64,000 nt of DNA from Bacteroidales bacterium (GTDB lineage: Bacteria; Bacteroidota; Bacteroidia; Bacteroidales; F082), in assembly GCA_028277395.1 (NCBI GenBank), contig JANQGJ010000096.1, positions 1-64,000 of the forward strand. Direction: 5' to 3'. The notes beneath the pieces were generated by a model. It was not told where the DNA came from. It saw only the letters and a program-made list of their open reading frames with translations, and did not search any database. This document shows, in pieces, positions 27,803-37,454 of this stretch. Each line of letters opens with the position of its first letter. Within the stretch, counting starts at the first letter, position 1. Made by a program: the position numbers and the translations under genes.

Positions 27803-29146
27803 ATGAAAAAAACATCAGTAATTATTATGGCTTTGTTTCTGGCAGTTTTTGGTTATTCGCAAAATGAAAACAGGCAGAAAACCAGAAGTGAAGTAAAGGA
27901 ATATATAACAGAATCAGTGTTCCCACTTATAGAACAGCAACAAGAAAAATACCTGAATGAATTGTCTGAAGATGAAAAATCAAAACTTGCGGAAATAAAG
28001 GGAACGATAGGATCGAGATACAGTGATGGAGGTTCCAATAACCGTCGTGATGGTAAACGTGGTAAAGGAAGAAGCAGAAATTCGCCGGAAAGAACCGAAA
28101 TACAGAATGAAATAAAAAGTATAACCGATGCCCATCCTGCTTTAAATGACTCATATACAGAATTCATTGAGTCCCATAAGCAAAAATGGATATCGGATAT
28201 CAAATTAATTCATGAAAAAAATGATGTTGATCCTGTTCAAAACAGATCCGGTGAACCCGGATATGAAAAGTTTATTGATAGAATATCAAATCCTGACTGG
28301 CTGCTACTGTTTGATGCCGATAATCCTGGAATGGAAGATTTACGATCTATGAGATATAGAAATGGTATACGAAAAGGATATCCTGGTGGTTCAATTATTA
28401 ATTCTGAGCAAAGGGCTGAGATGAAGTCATATGCATTAGAGAATATTATTCCCGTAATTAAGGAGGAACGTGAGGATTTTGATAAGCAACTTACAGATGA
28501 TGAAAGAGCTATAATTGAGGAAGCACGTACAAAAATAAAAGCCAGAAAAGAAATATTCAGGCAATGTTATGCAAGCGAAGATTATATTCCCGGGCAAAGG
28601 GTTAAAGATCCTAAGTTTGATAACATGCGTGAAGATATGCGTAACAGTATGGAGAAAGTCAGGGATATTTCAATTTCACATGAATCGGAAATAGATGAAC
28701 ACCTTTTAGTAATAAGTGATTATAAAGAACAATGGAGAAACGACTTAATGGCAATTACAGAGAAGTATTCCAATACTCCTTTGGAAACCAGGAAAGCCAT
28801 GCGTAAAGTAATGAGAAGATTTAATACACCTGTTGGTTTTGTTCTGTTTAACCATGAGCTTGATGAAAATGATATTTACAACATGAATGAGAATATTAGT
28901 GTTTTGATATATCCAAATCCGGTAATAAAAAATGCCACAATAGCAGTTTTGGGAGCTAATGGAATGAAAACAAAGGTTTCTTTATTTTCAAAGGATGGTG
29001 AACAATTAAAAGTTCTTTACAATAAAATGAATAACAGCGACAGGCTTGAGCTGGAATTTAATGCTAATGATATGAGCGGAAATGTTTACCTTGTAAAAAT
29101 AATTGCCGGTGAGTCTGTCATAACCAGAAAGATCATAGTTAAATAA
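27803..29146 (+). CDS. T9SS cargo protein with duplicated charged helical domain
   Basis: A 447-residue protein. After the signal peptide (to GYSQ, residue 20) come two copies of a charged helical domain of about 145 residues. Copy 1 (29-170) runs from SEVKEYITESVFPLI to PDWLLLFD. Copy 2 (205-350) runs from AEMKSYALENIIPVI to PVGFVLFN. Each holds an L-x-x-x-E-x-x-x-x-x-E-x-x-x-K-I helix and an E/Y-x-x-K-x-Q/W-W-x-x-D-L segment, reminiscent of Spy/CpxP-type helical proteins. A Gly/Arg/Ser-rich basic linker (75-97) splits copy 1. The C-terminus (366-447) is a T9SS sorting domain starting ISVLIYPNPV. Function unknown. Confidence 0.78.
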   Translation: MKKTSVIIMALFLAVFGYSQNENRQKTRSEVKEYITESVFPLIEQQQEKYLNELSEDEKSKLAEIKGTIGSRYSDGGSNNRRDGKRGKGRSRNSPERTEIQNEIKSITDAHPALNDSYTEFIESHKQKWISDIKLIHEKNDVDPVQNRSGEPGYEKFIDRISNPDWLLLFDADNPGMEDLRSMRYRNGIRKGYPGGSIINSEQRAEMKSYALENIIPVIKEEREDFDKQLTDDERAIIEEARTKIKARKEIFRQCYASEDYIPGQRVKDPKFDNMREDMRNSMEKVRDISISHESEIDEHLLVISDYKEQWRNDLMAITEKYSNTPLETRKAMRKVMRRFNTPVGFVLFNHELDENDIYNMNENISVLIYPNPVIKNATIAVLGANGMKTKVSLFSKDGEQLKVLYNKMNNSDRLELEFNANDMSGNVYLVKIIAGESVITRKIIVK

Positions 29147-29186
29147 TTAATCGGGAACAGAACCAGATTACTGATTAAGATCAGGC

Positions 29187-29585
29187 TTACATCTTATCCC
29201 AGAGGTATTCCAGAGCTTTGGCTCTGGGACCACACTCCTCTGATACTGCAATTATTGCAAGCTTATTTGATTCTTTAATAAGTAAGTACTCTCCCTGAAA
29301 ATTGCAATCTGTATCTGAGGTAATTACCATAACATTTTCAACAAGAGAGAATTCAGCATGAGAATCAGTATGTCCGGGAACAGAATCCAATAATATCCAA
29401 TCGTATGTATTGTTATTATTGAAGCGAAGTTCAACATTGTATTGTTGTCCCTGATCATCAGTCTGCAGTACAGTCCATGAACCATAAATATCCGGTACCG
29501 GACCTGAATCGCCATCTTTAGTACATGAGCCGAAAAACAAAAAAATAACAAAAATTGTTACCAGCGATAATTGACTAAACTTCAT
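29187..29585 (-). CDS. Lipocalin-like lipoprotein
   Basis: A 132-residue lipoprotein (lipobox FFGSC) with a small lipocalin-like domain. It shows the pattern I-x-G-S-W-T-V near the start, a NNNTYDW strand, and later DTDCNFQGEYLL, with paired cysteines that may form a disulfide. Such small barrel lipoproteins are frequent in Bacteroidota; no ligand is known. It is last in a minus-strand run thiL, TauE-like, asparaginase, lipocalin with gaps of 10-32 bases, probably one operon. Confidence 0.7.
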   Translation of the reverse strand: MKFSQLSLVTIFVIFLFFGSCTKDGDSGPVPDIYGSWTVLQTDDQGQQYNVELRFNNNNTYDWILLDSVPGHTDSHAEFSLVENVMVITSDTDCNFQGEYLLIKESNKLAIIAVSEECGPRAKALEYLWDKM

Positions 29586-29617
29586 AAGATATTTTGTGTT
29601 AAAACCATAATAAATTC

Positions 29618-30619
29618 TTAATGATCAATGGAGCTAAGTTGTTGATTTCCAAATATTAATACTTCCTTAACCCCGTCAGATGTAATAACTCCTCTATACA
29701 TGCCGGCTGTATTAAATGTCATTGTATAATTCCCCTGAGAATCAACACCAATAATTCCGCCTTCACCTCCAATATTTTTGAGTTTCTCTAAAATAACCTT
29801 TTCAGATGCATCTTTGAGTGAAATACCTTTGTACTTCATCAATGCCGAAATATCATGAGCTACAACATTTCTTATAAAAAACTCGCCATGTCCCGTGGCA
29901 GAAATTGCACAGGTTTCATTGTCAGCAAATGTTCCTGCACCTATAACCGGTGAATCACCAATCCGTCCTTTCATTTTGTAAGTCATACCTCCGGTAGAAG
30001 TACCTGCAGCAATATTTCCATATTTATCAAGAGCAACAGCACCAACAGTACCATGTTTTTCTGATGATTTATTTCGTGTTTTCAGGTATGATTTCCATCT
30101 TCGATCAGTAAAGAAGTATGAACTGTCTGCAATGTCCAATCCAACTTCTTTAGCAAATTTGTCCGCCCCGTTTCCGCACAACATCACATGATTTGATTGT
30201 TCCATAACTGCTCTGGCAGCAAGTATTGGGTTCACTACCGTATGAACCCCAGCCACAGCGCCGGCATTACCAGTTTTACCACTCATTATGGAAGCATCCA
30301 TTTCTACAATACCCTCTTCATTAAAAACAGATCCTTTACCAGCGTTAAAAAGAGGTGAGTTCTCCATTATCATTATAGAAGCTGTAATTGCATCTATACT
30401 GGACCCACCATCTTTGAGAATCTTTTCACCTGCCAGCAAAGCTTCACTAAGTTTATCCAGATATTTCTTCTCTGTTTCGGTTGATAAATTCTTCTTTAGA
30501 ATTGTACCTGCACCTCCATGAATTACCAATACATATTCAGCTTCTGAACCTTTTTTTTGTTCGTAATTATTGCATGAGAATAAAACGAGTGAAATAAGAA
30601 AAACGGTAATGTATTTCAT
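29618..30619 (-). CDS. Isoaspartyl peptidase/L-asparaginase (Ntn hydrolase), lipoprotein form
   Basis: A 333-residue plant-type asparaginase precursor. It has a lipoprotein signal (LVLFSC), the VIHGGAGTI start of the alpha chain, NAGKGSVFNEEG and EMDASIMSG motifs. The autocleavage/nucleophile threonine is T191 in KHGTVGAVALD, followed by GTSTGGM and GDSPVIGAGTFAD. It should self-process into alpha and beta chains and hydrolyse isoaspartyl dipeptides or asparagine. The lipobox predicts anchoring in the envelope rather than the cytoplasm. Confidence 0.92.
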   Translation of the reverse strand: MKYITVFLISLVLFSCNNYEQKKGSEAEYVLVIHGGAGTILKKNLSTETEKKYLDKLSEALLAGEKILKDGGSSIDAITASIMIMENSPLFNAGKGSVFNEEGIVEMDASIMSGKTGNAGAVAGVHTVVNPILAARAVMEQSNHVMLCGNGADKFAKEVGLDIADSSYFFTDRRWKSYLKTRNKSSEKHGTVGAVALDKYGNIAAGTSTGGMTYKMKGRIGDSPVIGAGTFADNETCAISATGHGEFFIRNVVAHDISALMKYKGISLKDASEKVILEKLKNIGGEGGIIGVDSQGNYTMTFNTAGMYRGVITSDGVKEVLIFGNQQLSSIDH

Positions 30620-30629
30620 TATAAAAGTG

Positions 30630-31412
30630 TTAAGTGGTTACTAGTCTGGAAATTACGCTTTTAATATCAATAAGTCCAAACATATCTGCTGATGTTATCA
30701 GGATAACAATAACGATTACCCATTTTACGAAAACAACTCCTTTGGAAACAGCCAGACGGGATGCTATCAATGCACCAACTACGGCTCCAATTGCTAAAAT
30801 AAACCCATATTTCCAGTTAACCTGATTATAATACAGAAATACAAGCAATGTAAAAGGAGCATATGCAAGAACTACAAAAACTTTAATGGCATTAGCTTTT
30901 ACCAGATCAAAACCAGCCAATCCCACAATTCCGGCAAGCAGAAAATATCCTACGCCCATGTGAATAAATCCTCCATAAACTCCAATTAAAAAGAACACAA
31001 GGTATGTTGACCATGTTAAAGGTTTTTCAGCGATATTAGGTCTTCCGTAAATAAACTTTTGAGGTTTATAGAGTATGAATACCAACATGATCAGCATAAT
31101 TACCCCGATCGCTTTCTCAAAAACATCTTCCCTGATATCCACAGCAAACCAGGCTCCTAACAAAGATCCCAATACGGCAGGAATAGATAATAATATCGCT
31201 TTTTTAGTTTCAAGAACATTCTGTTGCCTAAAACTGGTTGTGGCAGTAAGGGTTTGAATTGTTATTGCAATTCTGTTCGTTCCGTTTGCCAGTGGTGCAG
31301 GTAGTCCTAACATCATTAGCACTGAAAGTGAAATAATACTCCCTCCCCCGGCGAGGGTGTTAATGAAACCAACCAGCAATCCTGCGGAGATAAGTGCAAT
31401 TATTTCAACCAA
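30630..31412 (-). CDS. TauE/SafE family anion permease
   Basis: A 260-residue integral membrane protein with about eight helices. It shows the duplicated TauE/SafE (DUF81) motif: N-T-L-A-G-G-G-S-I-I near the start, and H-M-G-V-G-Y-F-L-L-A-G at the equivalent site in the second half. Members export or import sulfite, sulfoacetate or related organic anions; the substrate here cannot be told. It lies between thiL and the asparaginase gene with 10-19 base gaps, so it is likely co-transcribed. Confidence 0.88.
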   Translation of the reverse strand: MVEIIALISAGLLVGFINTLAGGGSIISLSVLMMLGLPAPLANGTNRIAITIQTLTATTSFRQQNVLETKKAILLSIPAVLGSLLGAWFAVDIREDVFEKAIGVIMLIMLVFILYKPQKFIYGRPNIAEKPLTWSTYLVFFLIGVYGGFIHMGVGYFLLAGIVGLAGFDLVKANAIKVFVVLAYAPFTLLVFLYYNQVNWKYGFILAIGAVVGALIASRLAVSKGVVFVKWVIVIVILITSADMFGLIDIKSVISRLVTT

Positions 31413-31431
31413 AATGGTAGTTCTTTAATGA

Positions 31432-32484
31432 TTAATCTTTTCTTTTAAGAGCATCCCATCCCTGGGCTTTAAGTTCTACTGATGTGTTATCAGATGTTAT
31501 TAATCTTTCACCTTCAGTCGGATCTGTCATATAACCAATAACCGAAACACCATCAATTTTTTTAACTTTCTCATAATCATTCTGGCTGATGGTAAAGAGT
31601 AGTTCATAGTCTTCACCACCATTTAGAGCTGCAACAGTTGGAACGATGTTAAACTCTTTTGCCGTATCGAATGTACTCTGATCTATAGGTATTTTTTCCT
31701 CAGAAAGCACACAGCCTGTATCAGACTCTTTGCAAAGATGTTTCAAATCGGAAGCCAGTCCGTCACTAACATCGATCATGGATGTTGGGACTATATTTTC
31801 TTTGGCAAGGAGATCTACAACAGTAGTTCTTGCTTCCGGTTTCAACTGACGTTGCAAAATATAATCATGATCTGAAAGGTCGGGCTGTACATTTGGATCT
31901 GCCTGAAATGCTTTTTTTTCTCTTTCCAGAATAAGCAATCCCATATAGGCACCTCCAAGGTCTCCAGAAACACAAATTAAGTCATTTGGATTAGCTCCGT
32001 TTCTGTAAACTATTTTATCCTTATCAACTTCTCCGATAACTGTTGCAGAAATTACCAGTCCTGATGCACTTGAAGTTGTATCACCACCAATCAGATCAAC
32101 ACCATATACTTCACAAGCTGTCTTAATTCCTCCATATATTTCCTCAATTGCCTCAACGGAATATCGGGCTCCTACTCCTAGTCCGATTAATAGTTGCTTT
32201 GGCTTACCGTTCATTGCTGCAATATCTGAAAAGTTTACGACAGCAGTTTTATAGCCAAGGTGTCTGAGTGGTGAATAAACAACATCAAAATGAACTCCTT
32301 CGAGCAGCAGGTCCTTGGAGATTACTGTTAATTTATCTTTATCCGGCTTAATTACGGCAGCATCATCTCCAATGCCTTTCAAAGTGGAGCTGTTTTTAAT
32401 CATTATGTTAGATGCCAACTTATCGATTAAGCCAAACTCTCCTAAACTTGAAACAGGAGTTAATTTGGAATTAGATTCGTCCAT
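31432..32484 (-). CDS. thiL: Thiamine-monophosphate kinase
   Basis: A 350-residue ThiL that phosphorylates thiamine monophosphate to the diphosphate cofactor. Visible motifs: GEFGLIDKLA, GIGDDAAVI, the LLLEGVHFD metal site, NFSDIAAMNGKP, GGDTTSS and MIDVSDGLASDLKHL, with GGEDYELLFT near the end. An open frame extends ten codons upstream but runs toward the promoter box at 32501-32508, so I take the ATG at 32484. No other thi genes are nearby. First gene of a probable four-gene unit. Confidence 0.95.
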   Translation of the reverse strand: MDESNSKLTPVSSLGEFGLIDKLASNIMIKNSSTLKGIGDDAAVIKPDKDKLTVISKDLLLEGVHFDVVYSPLRHLGYKTAVVNFSDIAAMNGKPKQLLIGLGVGARYSVEAIEEIYGGIKTACEVYGVDLIGGDTTSSASGLVISATVIGEVDKDKIVYRNGANPNDLICVSGDLGGAYMGLLILEREKKAFQADPNVQPDLSDHDYILQRQLKPEARTTVVDLLAKENIVPTSMIDVSDGLASDLKHLCKESDTGCVLSEEKIPIDQSTFDTAKEFNIVPTVAALNGGEDYELLFTISQNDYEKVKKIDGVSVIGYMTDPTEGERLITSDNTSVELKAQGWDALKRKD

Positions 32485-32500
32485 GAATATCAATTTTTTG

Positions 32501-32508
32501 CAAAAGTA
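32501..32508 (-). promoter_or_regulatory. -7 box of thiL
   Basis: TACTTTTG on the minus strand matches TAnnTTTG, 16 bases before the ATG at 32484. Confidence 0.6.
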
Positions 32509-32612
32509 CTTCAATTTTATTAACCTAAAAATATCGAATTAGTATGCTTTGTTATGTGAAAAATTTATAGTTTCACACCCACTATTGGAAAAGAAATTAT
32601 AAAGAAAAGGAT

Positions 32613-33971
32613 ATGATTGATTTAAAATTTGATTACTCCAATGCACTGGATACGATTAAACAGGAGGATGTAATTGATTTTCAGAAAAAAATAAACCAGC
32701 ATTACAAGTCGTTGTTGGACAAAACAGGCAAAGGGAACGATTTTTTGGGTTGGATAAATTTACCTTCGGAGATTGATGAGCAGTTAATTACCAAAATAGA
32801 AGATATTGCAGAAGAAATACAGATAAAGTCAAAAATATTTGTTGTTATTGGAATTGGCGGTTCATATTTGGGTGCAAGGGCAGTTATTGAAGCTTTGTCG
32901 AATTCATTTTCACATCTGGCAAAGAATAATAATAGTCCGGTAATTCTATATGCAGGACAGAATATTAGTGAGGATTATACAAGTGAGTTATTAAAGATAC
33001 TTGATGATTATGATTATTCATTAACAGTAATTTCAAAATCCGGAACAACAACAGAACCGGCCATTGCTTTTCGAATACTTAAAAACCACCTTGAAAATAA
33101 GTACGGAAAACTTGATGCCAGGGATAGAATTATTGCAATTACCGACAAGGAGAAAGGAGCATTAAAACAGCTTGCTGAAGATGAGGGATACAGGACCTTT
33201 ATTGTACCAGATGATGTTGGAGGAAGATATTCCGTTCTAACACCGGTAGGTCTTTTACCTATTGCTGTAGCAGGATTCAATATACGGGAGTTGATTGCAG
33301 GAGCAGTTAAAATGAAGAAGCATATTGAGTCAACAACATATATTAGTGATAACCCCGTTTCTGCCTATGCTGCTACCAGAAATGCATTGTATAATGCAGG
33401 TAAAACAACAGAAATTACGGTAAATTATGAGCCAAAGCTTTATTATATTACCGAATGGTGGAAGCAACTGTATGGTGAAAGCGAGGGAAAGGAAAATAAA
33501 GGAATTTTCCCTGCAGGTGTTGGGTTTACAACAGATTTACATTCAATGGGTCAATATATTCAGGAAGGTCTTAGGAATATTTTTGAAACCGTGATTTCCA
33601 TTGAAAAACCAAACAATAAACTTGTTGTGCCATCTGATGAAAAGAATCTTGACGGTTTGAATTATATTGCCGGTAAACCTCTTCATGAGGTAAATCATAT
33701 GGCTGAAACAGGTACAACTCTTGCACATATTGACGGTGGTGTTCCTAATTTAAGAATCTCTTTACCAGTGATTTCAGAAAACACATTAGGTCAACTTATT
33801 TATTTTTATGAAATGGCTTGTGGATTGAGCGGATATATACTTGAGGTAAATCCGTTTGATCAGCCCGGTGTTGAAGCATATAAAAGGAATATGTTTGCTC
33901 TGTTGGGTAAGCAGGGATTTGAAAAAGAAACAGAAACAATTTATTCAAGATTGTCAATCGACAGAAAATAG
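32613..33971 (+). CDS. pgi: Glucose-6-phosphate isomerase
   Basis: A 452-residue isomerase of the shorter bacterial class (like Bacillus, not the 550-residue E. coli form). It interconverts glucose-6-phosphate and fructose-6-phosphate. Phosphate-binding segments VIGIGGSYLGARA and VISKSGTTTEPA, the catalytic glutamate in GESEGKENKG and the histidine region NHMAETGTTLAHIDG are present. It is transcribed divergently from thiL, 129 bases apart, and alone. Confidence 0.96.
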   Translation: MIDLKFDYSNALDTIKQEDVIDFQKKINQHYKSLLDKTGKGNDFLGWINLPSEIDEQLITKIEDIAEEIQIKSKIFVVIGIGGSYLGARAVIEALSNSFSHLAKNNNSPVILYAGQNISEDYTSELLKILDDYDYSLTVISKSGTTTEPAIAFRILKNHLENKYGKLDARDRIIAITDKEKGALKQLAEDEGYRTFIVPDDVGGRYSVLTPVGLLPIAVAGFNIRELIAGAVKMKKHIESTTYISDNPVSAYAATRNALYNAGKTTEITVNYEPKLYYITEWWKQLYGESEGKENKGIFPAGVGFTTDLHSMGQYIQEGLRNIFETVISIEKPNNKLVVPSDEKNLDGLNYIAGKPLHEVNHMAETGTTLAHIDGGVPNLRISLPVISENTLGQLIYFYEMACGLSGYILEVNPFDQPGVEAYKRNMFALLGKQGFEKETETIYSRLSIDRK

Positions 33972-34065
33972 AGTAACCTGTAATGTAATAGATGAATTCG
34001 GTTTATATTGCAAGCCTGGTTAATAAGGGCTTTATTATCAAACAATTTGGCATTGGAATTATTAT

Positions 34066-34073
34066 TATCTTTG
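34066..34073 (+). promoter_or_regulatory. -7 box of ahcY
   Basis: TATCTTTG matches TAnnTTTG, 28 bases before the ahcY ATG. A TTTG at 34046-34049 lies 16 bases upstream and may be the -33 element, at a slightly short spacing. Confidence 0.6.
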
Positions 34074-34101
34074 CAGCCCTAAAAAATAAAATTATAAAAT
34101 T

Positions 34102-35523
34102 ATGTCAGAAATAACAATGGAAGAAATTCTACAATATAAAGTTGCGGATATTTCGTTAGCAGAGTGGGGAAGAAAAGAGATTGAAATTGCTGAGAAAGAA
34201 ATGCCTGGGTTGATGTCGATAAGAAATAAATATGCTGCTGAAAAACCCCTTGACGGAGTTAGAATAATGGGATCATTACATATGACTATTCAAACTGCAG
34301 TACTTATTGAAACATTAGTAGCTTTAGGTGCAAGTGTTAGGTGGGCCAGTTGCAATATATTTTCTACACAGGATCATGCTGCTGCAGCAATTGCCGAAAC
34401 CGGAACACCTGTATTCGCATGGAAAGGTGAAACTCTGGAAGAGTATTGGTGGTGTACCAAACAGGCCCTTTCATTTCCTGACGGCAAAGGTCCGCAACTG
34501 ATTGTTGATGATGGTGGAGATGCTACATTGTTGATCCACAAAGGATTTGCGGCAGAAAAAGATGCTTCGGTTCTTGATGTGGAACCAACAAGTGAAGAAG
34601 AAGGAGAAATACTAAAACTTCTCAAGTCCACTTTAAAAGATGATCCTCAGAAATGGCACAGAACTGTTGAAGAATGGAAAGGTGTTTCTGAAGAAACCAC
34701 AACAGGAGTTCATCGTTTGTACCAGATGTTTGAAAACGGAGAATTACTGGTTCCGGCTATTAATGTGAATGACTCGGTTACAAAATCTAAATTTGATAAT
34801 CTTTATGGATGTCGTGAGTCTCTTGCTGATGGAATAAAACGTGCAACAGATGTAATGATTGCAGGAAAGGTAGTTGTAGTTGCCGGTTATGGTGATGTTG
34901 GAAAAGGTTCTGCACATTCTATGAGAACCTATGGTGCCCGTGTTCTTGTTACCGAAATTGATCCGATTTGTGCTTTACAGGCAGCAATGGAAGGATTTGA
35001 AGTTACAACAATGGAAGAGGCTGTTAAGGAAGGTAACGTATTTGTTACGACTACAGGAAACAAAGATGTTATTACCGTTGATCATATGTCGAAAATGAAA
35101 GATCAGGCTATTGTTTGTAATATTGGCCATTTTGATAATGAGATCCAGGTTACACAAATGGAAGCAGTTACAGAAAAAACCAATATTAAACCACAGGTTG
35201 ATAAATATACTTTTGCTGATGGACATTCAATATTCCTGTTGGCAGAAGGACGTTTGGTAAATCTTGGTTGTGCTACAGGGCATCCTTCATTTGTAATGAG
35301 TAACTCTTTTACAAATCAAACACTTGCTCAAATTGATCTTTGGAAGAAAAAAGATGAATATGAAACAGGAGTTTATCGTCTTCCCAAATATCTTGATGAA
35401 GAAGTTGCCCGTTTACATCTGGAACAAATTGGTGTTAAATTAACCAAATTGTCACAGGAGCAGGCAGATTATATTGGGGTAAAGGTTGAGGGGCCTTATA
35501 AACCGGAACATTACAGGTATTAA
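34102..35523 (+). CDS. ahcY: Adenosylhomocysteinase (SAH hydrolase)
   Basis: A 473-residue enzyme that splits S-adenosylhomocysteine to adenosine and homocysteine in the activated methyl cycle. It shows [32 protein letters not shown], the NAD-binding loop [13 protein letters not shown] and the C-terminal KPEHYRY tail that completes the neighbouring subunit's NAD site. The length, with the 40-residue insertion around DDGGDATLL, is the common bacterial form. It has its own promoter and a very strong terminator. Confidence 0.98.
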   Translation: MSEITMEEILQYKVADISLAEWGRKEIEIAEKEMPGLMSIRNKYAAEKPLDGVRIMGSLHMTIQTAVLIETLVALGASVRWASCNIFSTQDHAAAAIAETGTPVFAWKGETLEEYWWCTKQALSFPDGKGPQLIVDDGGDATLLIHKGFAAEKDASVLDVEPTSEEEGEILKLLKSTLKDDPQKWHRTVEEWKGVSEETTTGVHRLYQMFENGELLVPAINVNDSVTKSKFDNLYGCRESLADGIKRATDVMIAGKVVVVAGYGDVGKGSAHSMRTYGARVLVTEIDPICALQAAMEGFEVTTMEEAVKEGNVFVTTTGNKDVITVDHMSKMKDQAIVCNIGHFDNEIQVTQMEAVTEKTNIKPQVDKYTFADGHSIFLLAEGRLVNLGCATGHPSFVMSNSFTNQTLAQIDLWKKKDEYETGVYRLPKYLDEEVARLHLEQIGVKLTKLSQEQADYIGVKVEGPYKPEHYRY

Positions 35524-35540
35524 AAATAAATCTATCTATA

Positions 35541-35583
35541 AAAAAAGGTGCTTTCCAAAACAGTTTTGGAAAGCACCTTTTTT
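35541..35583. terminator. Bidirectional terminator between ahcY and the barrel protein gene
   Basis: A near-perfect palindrome: 21 bases at 35541-35561 (A tract, then GGTGCTTTCCAAAAC) pair with 35563-35583, which ends in seven T. The A and T tracts at both ends allow use by both convergent genes. Confidence 0.92.
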
Positions 35584-35600
35584 CTTAAAGCTTAATTTCC

Positions 35601-36272
35601 TTAATATGGTGTTAATGTAATACCAACAGAGATAGGATACATCTCAGGGCCTTTACCTTTCTGAAAAATATCAGATATTTGATAATAACCAAACAGATTA
35701 AACGATTTATAACCTAATCTGAGTGTAAAACCATATGTCCAGTCTTCCATATTTGATATTTGTTTTCTTTTAACATTTGTTCTGCCAGGATCTTCACCCG
35801 GAACATCACCAATATATTTATCCTTGCTGCTCATCATATATCTTAACTTAAAACCAGCACCAAACTTGAATCCGCTTTTTAGTCTTACTTTGAATTCCAT
35901 TGGGATTGCAAAATACGTCAGGTTTATTTTACTACGCTGATAAACTTCCTCTATGGGAACAAAAGTAATTGTATCAGCTCTGACATTGTCAATACGGGTA
36001 TTGCTATACATGTTATGATTATCAATTCCCAGGCCTATGGCAAATGATGAATTGCTTTCTGCGAGTTGAAAATTATACATTCCAAAAATGTTAAACCCCT
36101 GGTTTATTGTCCTCAAGTCCATATCAGAGGGTGTGTCCTGCCATATATCAGTGAAAAAGTCAGCACCAATTGTTATTTTTCGTTTAGCACTTTCACTAAT
36201 TACCTGTGAATACGTATCACCAATAAAAAGAAATACTAAAAGGATCGGAAATATAATTTTAAGTTTTTTCAT
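35601..36272 (-). CDS. Outer-membrane beta-barrel protein (porin-like)
   Basis: A 223-residue protein with a signal peptide (to DTYSQ). About eight amphipathic strands end in aromatic residues, for example FNIFGMYNFQL, FGAGFKLRYMM and FNLFGYYQISDIF. The C-terminal strand is YPISVGITLTPY. The pattern fits the small outer-membrane barrels annotated as OmpW- or PorT-like in Bacteroidota; I cannot name the exact family. Single gene with its own -7 box, convergent with ahcY. Confidence 0.7.
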   Translation of the reverse strand: MKKLKIIFPILLVFLFIGDTYSQVISESAKRKITIGADFFTDIWQDTPSDMDLRTINQGFNIFGMYNFQLAESNSSFAIGLGIDNHNMYSNTRIDNVRADTITFVPIEEVYQRSKINLTYFAIPMEFKVRLKSGFKFGAGFKLRYMMSSKDKYIGDVPGEDPGRTNVKRKQISNMEDWTYGFTLRLGYKSFNLFGYYQISDIFQKGKGPEMYPISVGITLTPY

Positions 36273-36286
36273 TACTTGATTTTTTA

Positions 36287-36294
36287 CAAATATA
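36287..36294 (-). promoter_or_regulatory. -7 box of the barrel protein gene
   Basis: TATATTTG on the minus strand fits TAnnTTTG, 14 bases before the ATG at 36272. Confidence 0.55.
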
Positions 36295-36366
36295 CTAATT
36301 CAAAGTTTTTATTTATTCAAAGTTATTTCGCTAACCATTATGTTGTGAGGCCGGTAAAATTATTAT

Positions 36367-36987
36367 TCATTTTTTTATCAGACCGTCCAAAACATTCTTA
36401 ATCTTGCCTGAGTTCCATTTTGCAACACCTTCCTCACTTACGACAACAACACCTTCCTTATCAATTATAAAAGTTGTTGGAATACTGTTGCTGGCAAAAT
36501 CATTTGGAACATAACTGTTTTGATAAAAAGGCAGCTGATTATAATTATGTTTTTTAGCAAATGCTCTAACCTTGGATCGGCTTTCTTCACTCACCAGAAC
36601 AAAATTTACTTTATCACCATACTCTTCATAAAGTTCAGCAATTCCAGGTAATTCTGCGATACAGGGAGGACACCAAGTAGCCCAGAAATTCAGAAAAACA
36701 GGTTTACTATTCAGGTATTCAAATGATACCGGATCTCCATTTTCATTTTTAATTTGCCAGACTTTTGATTGGTCAGATATTGTAAACTGTTCATTTGATT
36801 CAAGTGTTGCCGGTGGCATTGAAGTTACCCGGATAAAAAAAGAAGCGACTTCTTTTCTTGTGCCTGGAATTAACAAAAGTATAACCAGTACAATGAAAAC
36901 GATATCAGAAAGAATACTATACCATTTCTTTTTGGATATATAATTTCCTATGATTTTCTTTAGATTGATGGAGCCCAATTTCAACAA
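36367..36987 (-). CDS. TlpA-family thiol-disulfide oxidoreductase
   Basis: A 206-residue protein with an N-terminal membrane anchor (about 25-42) and a periplasmic thioredoxin domain. The active site is FWATWC106-P-P-C109 and the cis-proline lies in SIPTTFIID. The insert LVSEESRSKVRAFAKKH is typical of TlpA/ResA reductases, which supply electrons for cytochrome c maturation or other periplasmic thiols. It follows the gene at 36996 by 8 bases and is probably co-transcribed. Its target is unknown. Confidence 0.9.
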   Translation of the reverse strand: MLKLGSINLKKIIGNYISKKKWYSILSDIVFIVLVILLLIPGTRKEVASFFIRVTSMPPATLESNEQFTISDQSKVWQIKNENGDPVSFEYLNSKPVFLNFWATWCPPCIAELPGIAELYEEYGDKVNFVLVSEESRSKVRAFAKKHNYNQLPFYQNSYVPNDFASNSIPTTFIIDKEGVVVVSEEGVAKWNSGKIKNVLDGLIKK

Positions 36988-36995
36988 GTTTCAGG

Positions 36996-37397
36996 TTATA
37001 ATAGCTCAGCTCTTCTGTCAAGCAATTCGTTTATCTGATCTTCTGTAAGATCTGGGTTTGAAAGCATCCTGTCAATATCCTGGATAGTATAATCTTCACT
37101 TTTAACTTCAATAACAGGTTTGGAATCTTCAATAACTGTATATTCATCCTCCCCTAATTGTTCACGCAGTTGCTTAACCAGATCACTAACCATTTGTTTT
37201 ACCGGCTCTCCAAATTGACCTTGAAGTTGCTGACCAATTTGATCTTTCATATTCTCATAATTACTGAAAAAGAAATGAAATTGCTTAAGCATCATCCCAT
37301 CAACTCCCGGCACATCGTCAAGCGATTGTGTTTCTACAAGTTTTTTAAACAATCTGAAAAGTTCGTCCAGATCTCTGTTGAATTTCTCATCTTCCAT
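36996..37397 (-). CDS. Hypothetical acidic helical protein
   Basis: A 133-residue, strongly acidic, mostly helical protein without signal peptide or membrane segment. Its last 30 residues contain YTIQDIDRMLSNPDLTEDQINELLDRRAELL in pattern, a short helix-turn-helix-like hairpin. I do not recognise the family. It has a good -7 box and is followed 8 bases later by the TlpA-like gene, suggesting a shared transcript, but nothing in it points to redox work. Confidence 0.65.
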   Translation of the reverse strand: MEDEKFNRDLDELFRLFKKLVETQSLDDVPGVDGMMLKQFHFFFSNYENMKDQIGQQLQGQFGEPVKQMVSDLVKQLREQLGEDEYTVIEDSKPVIEVKSEDYTIQDIDRMLSNPDLTEDQINELLDRRAELL

Positions 37398-37405
37398 AGT
37401 ACGTG

Positions 37406-37413
37406 CAAAATTA
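37406..37413 (-). promoter_or_regulatory. -7 box of the 36996-37397 gene and tlpA-like operon
   Basis: TAATTTTG on the minus strand fits TAnnTTTG, 8 bases before the ATG at 37397, implying an extremely short leader. Confidence 0.55.
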
Positions 37414-37454
37414 GTAATAATTGGTTTTTGCTTTAATATGAGAGTGTTAAATAA

